Shown: piece by piece, positions 58,205 to 64,000 of the stretch | How the letters are laid out: each line of letters starts with the position of its first letter | Numbering within the stretch: position 1 is the first letter of the stretch | Assembly (NCBI GenBank): GCA_965229935.1 | Contig: CBDDKB010000002.1 | Coordinates: 2,108,001-2,172,000, forward strand | Direction: 5' to 3' | Source of the DNA: SPJN01 sp965229935 | GTDB taxonomy: Bacteria; Pseudomonadota; Alphaproteobacteria; SPJN01 | DNA length: 64,000 nt | The notes under the pieces: model-generated | Databases searched by the model: none | Told to the model about the DNA's origin: nothing | Seen by the model: only the letters and a program-made list of their open reading frames with translations | Translations under genes and position numbers: made by a program

Positions 58205-58759
58205 GGCCGACGGTGTAAGCTCTGCTAGGTCGTTAATTGAATAGCGCGGGGTGATATGTTGCGGACAGTTCCAGTCAAATGCCGCTACGTCCAAAATGAT
58301 GCCCCTTTCCACCCGCGCGCGATAATCAGGCAGGGCAAGCCGGGCCGACAGAACAGGATCGTCTGCCAGATCAACAATGCGGGCCTCTGCCCAAATTTTT
58401 AGGCGACGCTGATTGGGATAATCCATCAGAATAAGCGCAAGTTTTTGATTGCCCGCCAGATTGCCAAGGCTGATATATTGCAGGTTGCCTCTGAAATCTG
58501 CGTAACCAAGCGTGTGATCATCCAACACCTTTAAAAACCCTTTGGGGCCGCCCTTGAATTGCACATAGGGCCATCCGGTTTCTGACACGCTGGCCTGATA
58601 AAAGCTGTCCCGGTCTGCGATGAAGGCCCGTTCGGCTGGCCCAAAACAGACATCATCATCCATCATATCCAAACGCTGATACATGGCGCGGCTGCCCTGT
58701 TCTGTCTGCATTCGTTTGACAGTGGGGGTAAAGGCAATGGTGGCAAAGTTTGTTGGCAT
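58199..58759 (-). CDS. Pyridoxamine 5'-phosphate oxidase-like flavoprotein
   Basis: The 186-residue split-barrel protein has the segments FIADRDSFYQASVSETGWPYVQFKGGPKGFLKVLDDHTLGYADFRGN (about 42-87) and NLAGNQKLALILMDYPNQRRLKIWAEA, typical of the PNPOx-like FMN group. The C-terminal FDWNCPQHITPRYS is found in the subset that accompanies AhpD-like genes. The ATG at 58759 has AAGGAAA upstream. Together with the AhpD-like gene next to it and a divergent LysR regulator it looks like a small redox or detoxification unit. Confidence 0.85.
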   Translation of the reverse strand: MPTNFATIAFTPTVKRMQTEQGSRAMYQRLDMMDDDVCFGPAERAFIADRDSFYQASVSETGWPYVQFKGGPKGFLKVLDDHTLGYADFRGNLQYISLGNLAGNQKLALILMDYPNQRRLKIWAEARIVDLADDPVLSARLALPDYRARVERGIILDVAAFDWNCPQHITPRYSINDLAELTPSAL

Positions 58760-58880
58760 GATCACTTTCCTTTCGATCAAGTGACAGCGGCTGCCCCCCG
58801 CTTTGGGGCGGACACGTCAGTGCGGGATGAGGGGGGTGGTGTCCGCCCCGGTTTCCTGAACCTTGCAAGCAGGATTGGAA

Positions 58881-59432
58881 CTAGGCTGCTGCTTGCTGGT
58901 CCAAGGAAACTTTCGGGAAATCAATTTCCGTGTCGGAAATTTTGCCAATCATATTGGTCAGAATATTCATGCCGACGTGAACGATGATCTCGACAATTTC
59001 AGCATCTGAATAGCCAGCCTGGCGGATGGCCTGAAACTCAGCATCGGTCAAATCACCCTTATGGGTATTGATCGCAGTAGCAAATGACAGGGCGGCCTGC
59101 GCCTTCTGGTCCTGTGATGATCCGTTGCGATTAGCGGCGATTTCATCATTGGTTAGCCCTGCCTTGCGGCCAATGGCACTATGCGCAGACACGCAATATT
59201 GGCAGCTATTTTCCTGGGCGATCACAAGCGCAATTCGTTCGCGTGTTTGTGCATCAAGCGCGCCTGTTTCAGCAATTTGATGCAATCCCAAAAATGCCTG
59301 AAGGGCTTCGGGTGACTGGCATAGCACCGCCAGAAAATTGGGAACCATGCCCAGCTTGTGCCGCACGGCATCCAATAGGGCCTGTTGGTCTGGGGTGGCA
59401 GTCTTGTGCGTGATGGTTTCAATACGGGCCAT
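58881..59432 (-). CDS. AhpD-like carboxymuconolactone decarboxylase family protein
   Basis: The 183-residue protein has the redox CxxC of AhpD-type peroxidases in AQENSCQYCVSAHSAIGRKAGL (Cys about 76 and 79, His 83). The N-terminal HKLGMVPNFLAVLCQSPEALQAFLGL is typical of the peroxidase-related group. It can reduce peroxides or act as a thiol-disulfide donor. It is divergent from a LysR regulator 127 bases away and likely cotranscribed with the flavoprotein at 58199. Confidence 0.88.
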   Translation of the reverse strand: MARIETITHKTATPDQQALLDAVRHKLGMVPNFLAVLCQSPEALQAFLGLHQIAETGALDAQTRERIALVIAQENSCQYCVSAHSAIGRKAGLTNDEIAANRNGSSQDQKAQAALSFATAINTHKGDLTDAEFQAIRQAGYSDAEIVEIIVHVGMNILTNMIGKISDTEIDFPKVSLDQQAAA

Positions 59433-59536
59433 GATGATTGTCCTTGGTTTGCCGTTGGCACCATGCCGGCGGCTTCAACAAGGCAAAGAATAATCATTTC
59501 AAAAATTTGATGAATATCTATAATCGGAAACAAATA

Positions 59537-59553
59537 ATTCCATTTATAGGAAT
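59537..59553. promoter_or_regulatory. Candidate LysR operator
   Basis: ATTCC-N7-GGAAT (17 bases) is an interrupted palindrome 7 bases before the LysR start, in the divergent gap to the AhpD-like gene. LysR regulators bind such sites and autoregulate. Assignment is by position and symmetry only. Confidence 0.45.
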
Positions 59554-59559
59554 AATCAG

Positions 59560-60471
59560 GTGGATCACCTTCAGACGATTGAGGTTTTTATCGCGGTTGC
59601 CGATCATGGCAGCTTTGCAGGGGCGGCGCGCCGGTTGAACCTGTCGCCGCCTGCGGTCACGCGCGCCATTTCTGCGCTGGAGGATCGGCTGGGCACCCCC
59701 TTGTTCATTCGCACCACGCGGACGGTGACGCTAACCGATGCGGGCGCGCGTTTTTTGGGTGACGCGCGCCAGATCGTTGAGGATTTGGCAGCAGCAGAAA
59801 ATGCTGCCCTTGGCCTTCATGGGGCACCGCAGGGCGTTGTGCGCATCACCGCACCTGCCCTGTTTGGCCGGATCTATGTGGCCCCCCTGCTGGGCCCGTT
59901 TCTTGCCGATCATCCAAGGGTGGAAATAGAAACCCTGTTTGTGGACCGGGTGACAAACCTGATGGATGAAGGGTTGGACATTTCTATTCGTATCGGCCCC
60001 TTGCCCGATTCATCCCTGACAGCGATCAAGGTGGGTGAGGTTTGCCCGATCGTGGTCGCCGCCCCTGACTATTGGCGCACCAATGGCAAGCCGACACACC
60101 CCAAACAGTTGAAAGATCACAGCATCATCCAACCTGATGCATTTGCACCGACCGGGCGCTGGTTGTTCAAGGATGAAACCGGCGCGCCCTTAACCGTTAC
60201 TGTCCCGTCACGGTTAAAGGTCAATGCCAATGACGCCGTGATTGAGATTGTGAAGTCAGGTTATGGGGTGTCGCGTCTTTTAACCTATCAGGTCGCAGGT
60301 TGTATTAATGATGGTTCGCTGGAACCCGCATTGGAAAATTTCGCGCCTGCGTCGCGCCCGATCCATATTGTCCATCGCGAAGGGCGTGCAGCATCATCCA
60401 AGATACGCAGTCTGGTTGATTATCTTGCCGACAGATTACGCAATGATATAAGCCTGCACCCACCGATGTAG
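59560..60471 (+). CDS. LysR-family transcriptional regulator
   Basis: The 303-residue protein has an N-terminal winged helix-turn-helix (MDHLQTIEVFIAVADHGSFAGAARRLNLSPPAVTRAISALEDRLGTPLFIRTTRTVTLTDAG) and a periplasmic-binding-protein-like sensor domain (about 90-295). It starts with GTG at 59560. It is divergent from the AhpD-like/flavoprotein pair and is their likely regulator. The effector is unknown. Confidence 0.93.
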   Translation: MDHLQTIEVFIAVADHGSFAGAARRLNLSPPAVTRAISALEDRLGTPLFIRTTRTVTLTDAGARFLGDARQIVEDLAAAENAALGLHGAPQGVVRITAPALFGRIYVAPLLGPFLADHPRVEIETLFVDRVTNLMDEGLDISIRIGPLPDSSLTAIKVGEVCPIVVAAPDYWRTNGKPTHPKQLKDHSIIQPDAFAPTGRWLFKDETGAPLTVTVPSRLKVNANDAVIEIVKSGYGVSRLLTYQVAGCINDGSLEPALENFAPASRPIHIVHREGRAASSKIRSLVDYLADRLRNDISLHPPM

Positions 60472-60500
60472 GCCCAAGCTAAAGCGACTGACTAGGTTGG

Positions 60501-61814
60501 TTAAAGAATAAACCTTGAAAGATCGACGTCGCTGGCAAAGTCGCCGATATTCTTCTGTACATAATCTGAATCGACATGCAGTGCCTCGCCCGCCTTATCG
60601 GTGGCGGTAAAGCTGATTTCTTCCAGCACCCGTTCAAGGATTGTGTGCAAACGCCGGGCACCGATATTCTCGACCGTGCCGTTCACCTCTGCCGCCAACT
60701 GGGCGATTGTGTTGATGGCATCTTCACTGAAATCAAGGGTTACCCCCTCTGTCGCCAACAGGGCCTTATATTGCTTGATCAGGCTGGCTTCAGGTTCGGT
60801 CAAAATGCGCTTCAAATCATTTTGACTTAATGGATCAAGCTCAACCCTGATGGGCAGGCGGCCCTGTAATTCGGGCAACATGTCTGAGGGTTTGCTGAGG
60901 TGAAAGGCACCTGACGCAATGAACAGAATATGATCTGTCTTCACCGCGCCATGCTTTGTGCTGACGGTCGTCCCTTCGATCAGGGGCAACAGATCGCGCT
61001 GCACCCCTTCGCGGGAAACATCGCCGCCAACCCGGCCCTGATCGTCAGACCGGGCGGTGATCTTGTCAATTTCATCCAAAAAGACGATGCCGTCATTTTC
61101 AACAGCAGCAATGGCGTCAGAGGCGATTTCATGATCATCCAAAAGCTTGTCGCTTTCCTCGGTGATCAACAAATCATAGGACTGGCGCACGGTTAGCTTG
61201 CGGCGCTGTTGCTGGCCACCCTTGCCGAAAATTGACCCAAGGTCGATCATACCCATTTGCGCACCGGGCATGCCCGGTATTTCAAAGTTCGGCATGCCGC
61301 CCCCTGACGGGGCCGCAACGGCGATTTCGATTTCTTTGTCGTCAAGCTCACCATTGCGTAGCCGCGTGCGGAAGCTGTCGCGGGTGGCGTCCTTTGCCCC
61401 CTCACCCACCAGCGCGTCGAGCACACGATTTTCTGCTGACAGATGTGCCTCAGCCTCAACCGCCTTGCGTTTCTTTTCGCGCACCAAGATCAAGGCTGCT
61501 TCAACCAGATCGCGGATGATTTGTTCGACATCGCGGCCAACATAGCCAACCTCGGTAAATTTGGTGGCTTCGATCTTGATAAAGGGCGCGCCTGCGAGCT
61601 TAGCCAAGCGGCGAGAGATTTCGGTCTTCCCCACGCCTGTCGGGCCGATCATCAGAATGTTCTTTGGCAGGATTTCGTCGCGCAGGCTTTCATCAACATT
61701 TTTGCGCCGCCACCGATTGCGCAGGGCAATGGCAACGGCGCGTTTGGCGGCACCTTGCCCGATAATGTGACGGTCAAGCTCGGATACGATTTCGCGGGGG
61801 GAAAAATCAGACAT
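60501..61814 (-). CDS. hslU: ATP-dependent protease ATPase subunit HslU
   Basis: HslU (ClpY) unfolds substrates for HslV. The 437 residues have [34 protein letters not shown] at the N-terminus and Walker [18 protein letters not shown] (about 54-70). Walker [11 protein letters not shown] (about 244-253) and the C-terminal DLSRFIL that docks into HslV follow. I chose the ATG at 61814. It is 34 bases downstream of hslV, as an operon. Confidence 0.97.
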   Translation of the reverse strand: MSDFSPREIVSELDRHIIGQGAAKRAVAIALRNRWRRKNVDESLRDEILPKNILMIGPTGVGKTEISRRLAKLAGAPFIKIEATKFTEVGYVGRDVEQIIRDLVEAALILVREKKRKAVEAEAHLSAENRVLDALVGEGAKDATRDSFRTRLRNGELDDKEIEIAVAAPSGGGMPNFEIPGMPGAQMGMIDLGSIFGKGGQQQRRKLTVRQSYDLLITEESDKLLDDHEIASDAIAAVENDGIVFLDEIDKITARSDDQGRVGGDVSREGVQRDLLPLIEGTTVSTKHGAVKTDHILFIASGAFHLSKPSDMLPELQGRLPIRVELDPLSQNDLKRILTEPEASLIKQYKALLATEGVTLDFSEDAINTIAQLAAEVNGTVENIGARRLHTILERVLEEISFTATDKAGEALHVDSDYVQKNIGDFASDVDLSRFIL

Positions 61815-61848
61815 AAAATACAACTAACAGAAAATGATAAGCAGATGA

Positions 61849-62415
61849 TTAAAGCGTAAAAACGGTCAAATTATTGTTGGTATAGACGCAAATATCAGCA
61901 GCAATACCCATCGCCTTGCGGACAATCGCTTCGGGGTCCATATCCGTATCGACCAAGGCGCGCGCAGCGGCGAGTGCATAATTCCCGCCAGAGCCGATGG
62001 CAAGGACGCCATCTTCTGATTCAAGCACATCCCCCGTCCCGGTCAGGATCAGGCTGACGTCCTTGTCGGCGACAATCATCATCGCCTCAAGCTTGCGCAA
62101 ATAGCGGTCAGTGCGCCAATCTTTGGCGAGTTCGACAGCAGCGCGGGTCAATTGCCCCGGATGCTTGTCCAATTTCGCCTCAAGCCGCTCAAACAAGGTC
62201 ATGGCGTCAGCGGTGGCCCCGGCAAAGCCTGCGATAACCTTGCCATTTGTGCCCAAAGTCCGCACTTTCCGGGCGTTTCCCTTCAAAACCGTGTCACCCA
62301 TGGACACTTGGCCGTCGCCAGCCATTGAAACCGTGTCACCCTTGCGCACGCACAAGATGGTGGTGCCTTGCAGGGGAAGTTTGACCGCGCGGTGGGGTTC
62401 ATTGCTCATAATCAT
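61849..62415 (-). CDS. hslV: ATP-dependent protease peptidase subunit HslV
   Basis: This dodecameric threonine protease has 188 residues. After propeptide removal the N-terminal Thr is in [36 protein letters not shown] (about residue 18). Lys in VRK and the [14 protein letters not shown] segment (about 133-146) are typical. The ATG at 62415 is followed two codons later by another ATG; GGAA lies upstream. It is the first gene of the hslVU operon, divergent from hisB. Confidence 0.96.
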   Translation of the reverse strand: MIMSNEPHRAVKLPLQGTTILCVRKGDTVSMAGDGQVSMGDTVLKGNARKVRTLGTNGKVIAGFAGATADAMTLFERLEAKLDKHPGQLTRAAVELAKDWRTDRYLRKLEAMMIVADKDVSLILTGTGDVLESEDGVLAIGSGGNYALAAARALVDTDMDPEAIVRKAMGIAADICVYTNNNLTVFTL

Positions 62416-62437
62416 GGGATTCCTTTGCTGTTGGGGT

Positions 62438-62467
62438 TTATGTGGCCCCCAAACCCCTATCCGTCAA
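62438..62467 (-). promoter_or_regulatory. Candidate hslVU promoter
   Basis: On the minus strand TTGACG (62467-62462, extended to CTTGACG) and ACATAA (62443-62438) are separated by 18 bases. The CTTGAC core fits the alphaproteobacterial RpoH -35, which would suit a heat-shock operon, but the -10 is not diagnostic. Confidence 0.35.
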
Positions 62468-62550
62468 GAGGTCGCGGGGGAAATGCAGGGCTTGGCGGCT
62501 GGGTTTAGGCCTGTTACAAGCCAGTAATTAGCGTGAAATGGATGCAGATC

Positions 62551-63150
62551 ATGAGAACGGCAAGCGTCGAACGACTGACAAATGAAACCAAGATCAAGGC
62601 GGATTTGAACCTTGATGGGTCTGGCACATATGATGTGGAAACCGGGATCGGCTTCCTTGACCATATGCTTGAGCAATTGTCGCGTCATTCGCTGATCGAC
62701 CTCAGCCTAAAGGCCGAAGGTGACTTGCACATTGATTTCCATCACACGACGGAAGATTCCGGCATCGTGATCGGTCAGGCTGTGGCTGATGCCCTTGGTG
62801 ATATGAAGGGCATTCGCCGCTATGCCGATGTTCATATCCCGATGGATGAAACGTTGACCCGCGTGGCGATTGATGTGTCGGGCCGCCCTTATCTGATTTG
62901 GAAGGTGAATTTCACCAAGCCCAAGCTGGGTGACATGGACACCGAATTGTTCAAGGAATGGTTCCAGGCCTTTGCCCAGGCTGCGGGTGTGACTTTGCAT
63001 GTCGAAAATCTCTATGGCGAAAACAATCACCATATTGTTGAAAGCTGTTACAAGGGTTTGGCCCGTGCCTTGCGCGCGGCGCTGGAGATTGATCCGCGCA
63101 AGGCCGATGCGGTCCCCTCCACCAAGGGTACGCTTGGCGGCACACTTTAA
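62551..63150 (+). CDS. hisB: Imidazoleglycerol-phosphate dehydratase
   Basis: HisB dehydrates imidazole glycerol phosphate in histidine synthesis. The 199 residues start [16 protein letters not shown] and contain [16 protein letters not shown] and [21 protein letters not shown] (metal-binding histidines). [23 protein letters not shown] holds the second metal site. I chose the ATG at 62551, the family start; an ATG at 62533 adds six residues. hisH and hisA follow. Confidence 0.96.
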   Translation: MRTASVERLTNETKIKADLNLDGSGTYDVETGIGFLDHMLEQLSRHSLIDLSLKAEGDLHIDFHHTTEDSGIVIGQAVADALGDMKGIRRYADVHIPMDETLTRVAIDVSGRPYLIWKVNFTKPKLGDMDTELFKEWFQAFAQAAGVTLHVENLYGENNHHIVESCYKGLARALRAALEIDPRKADAVPSTKGTLGGTL

Positions 63151-63159
63151 GACTGATCC

Positions 63160-63795
63160 ATGAGTTCAATTGCGATTATTGATTATGGGTCGGGCAATCT
63201 GCGATCCGTTGAAAAGGCTGTTGCGCTGGCTGCGGGCGACCGTCCCGTTTGTGTGACGTCACAGCCAGACGATGTGGCAAAGGCTGATCATGTGATCCTG
63301 CCCGGTGTCGGTGCCTTTGCTGATTGCAAGCAGGGGCTTGATGACTTGCCGGGTATGGTTGATGCCTTGACCCAGCGGGTGATCGGTGATGGCCGCGCTT
63401 TCTTGGGCATTTGTGTCGGCATGCAATTGCTGGCCAGGGAAGGCCGTGAACATGGCCGCACTGCCGGGCTTGGCTGGGTTGACGGACAGGTCGTGCCGAT
63501 TGAACCTGTCGATCCGGCACTGAATGTGCCCCATATGGGTTGGAACGAGATTAGCGTGCTTGAGCGGGCTCACCCTGTGTTGGGTGCCTTGCCACTTGGC
63601 GCACATTGTTATTTCGCCAATTCCTATCACATGCAGGTCAATGACCTGACGCAGAAATTGGCGGTCACCGATTATGGTGGCGAGATTACGGTCGCAGTGG
63701 GCCGCGATAATATTTTGGGCACGCAGTTCCACCCTGAAAAAAGTCAGGCCGTGGGCGCGGGCCTTCTAAAAGCATTTGTGGAGTGGCGGCCATGA
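63160..63795 (+). CDS. hisH: Imidazole glycerol phosphate synthase glutamine amidotransferase HisH
   Basis: HisH supplies ammonia to HisF. The 211 residues have [15 protein letters not shown] at the N-terminus and the nucleophile Cys in [13 protein letters not shown] (about 85). The His-Glu pair is in FHPEKSQ (about 192). Its stop overlaps hisA by 4 bases. Confidence 0.96.
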   Translation: MSSIAIIDYGSGNLRSVEKAVALAAGDRPVCVTSQPDDVAKADHVILPGVGAFADCKQGLDDLPGMVDALTQRVIGDGRAFLGICVGMQLLAREGREHGRTAGLGWVDGQVVPIEPVDPALNVPHMGWNEISVLERAHPVLGALPLGAHCYFANSYHMQVNDLTQKLAVTDYGGEITVAVGRDNILGTQFHPEKSQAVGAGLLKAFVEWRP

Positions 63796-64000
63796 TCCTG
63801 TTTCCGGCCATTGATTTGAAAGACGGCCAGTGTGTGCGTCTGAAAAAAGGCCTGATGGATCAGGCAACGGTCTTTAATGACAGCCCCGCCGATCAGGCAA
63901 AGGCATGGGCCGCAGCAGGCTATGAATATTTGCATCTGGTGGATCTAAACGGCGCGTTTGAGGGCAAGCCCGTCAATGCCCCGGCGGTTGAGGCGATTAT
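63792..64000 (+). CDS. hisA: HisA, phosphoribosylformimino-AICAR ribotide isomerase (partial)
   Basis: The frame opens [20 protein letters not shown], the invariant HisA start with catalytic Asp8, and continues to the window end through [14 protein letters not shown]. The start overlaps hisH (ATGA). Only about 69 residues are seen; the rest lies beyond the window. Confidence 0.95.
   Translation, partial: MILFPAIDLKDGQCVRLKKGLMDQATVFNDSPADQAKAWAAAGYEYLHLVDLNGAFEGKPVNAPAVEAI

Overview
The window is a stretch of an alphaproteobacterial chromosome. The main evidence is gene order. The block hemJ-hemH-hemE, an AT-rich gap with DnaA boxes, then the DUF299 kinase, maf, aroE, coaE, dnaQ, secB, fxsA, tim44-like, mltA and smr is the classic alphaproteobacterial origin region. 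parB-parA-rsmG-mnmG-mnmE and holA-lptE-leuS lie close by. The block kdsD-lptC-lptA-lptB-rpoN-hpf-ptsN, and a sulfotransferase and porin of marine flavour, fit a free-living marine lineage (SAR116/Puniceispirillum-like would be my guess, but no database was searched). I recognised no tRNA, rRNA or CRISPR array.

Layout. (1) 1-8.8 kb is the right-hand part of an integrated mobile element. It holds a small ORF, a palindrome-rich non-coding zone beside a family-A-polymerase-like protein, two unrecognised membrane proteins, a serine resolvase, a one-piece ABC-ATPase/DUF4435 (TOPRIM-like) protein with the architecture of a fused PARIS-type defence protein, and a tyrosine integrase next to what looks like a tRNA 3'-end remnant. 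(2) 8.8-11 kb holds PhnA, two redox or hydrolase-type enzymes and a small membrane protein. (3) 11.2-18.2 kb covers RNase D, KDO synthesis, LPS export (LptC/A/B), sigma-54, hibernation factor and PTS-Ntr. (4) 18.2-24.6 kb holds an Hsp20/DUF1150 pair with a sigma-32 promoter and a ROSE-like RNA thermometer, a DUF819 transporter, a 2OG-oxygenase/sulfotransferase pair, a porin and a DUF3576 lipoprotein. (5) 24.7-36.9 kb holds leuS-lptE-holA, a short opposite-strand operon, and the partition/tRNA-modification block with three perfect parS sites. (6) 36.9-44.5 kb is a variable interval between mnmE and rho with two lower-GC islets: a DndB-like DGQHR protein plus partner, and a soluble protein plus four-helix membrane protein. 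(7) 44.5-49.4 kb holds rho, a repeat-rich accessory zone with two displaced copies of the hemJ 3' end, and hemJ-hemH-hemE. (8) 49.4-49.8 kb is the putative oriC. (9) 49.8-60.5 kb is the origin-distal housekeeping operon and a small redox locus with a LysR regulator. (10) 60.5-64 kb holds hslVU and the start of the hisB-hisH-hisA operon.

How it works together: most of the window is core chromosome maintenance (oriC, parS/ParAB), envelope biogenesis (Lpt, KDO, MltA, porin) and heme/tRNA modification. The accessory parts (the left element, the mnmE-rho islets and the rho-hemJ zone) hold the candidates for unusual biology. About 100-bp CCGG-rich inverted repeats punctuate gene ends throughout the chromosomal part.
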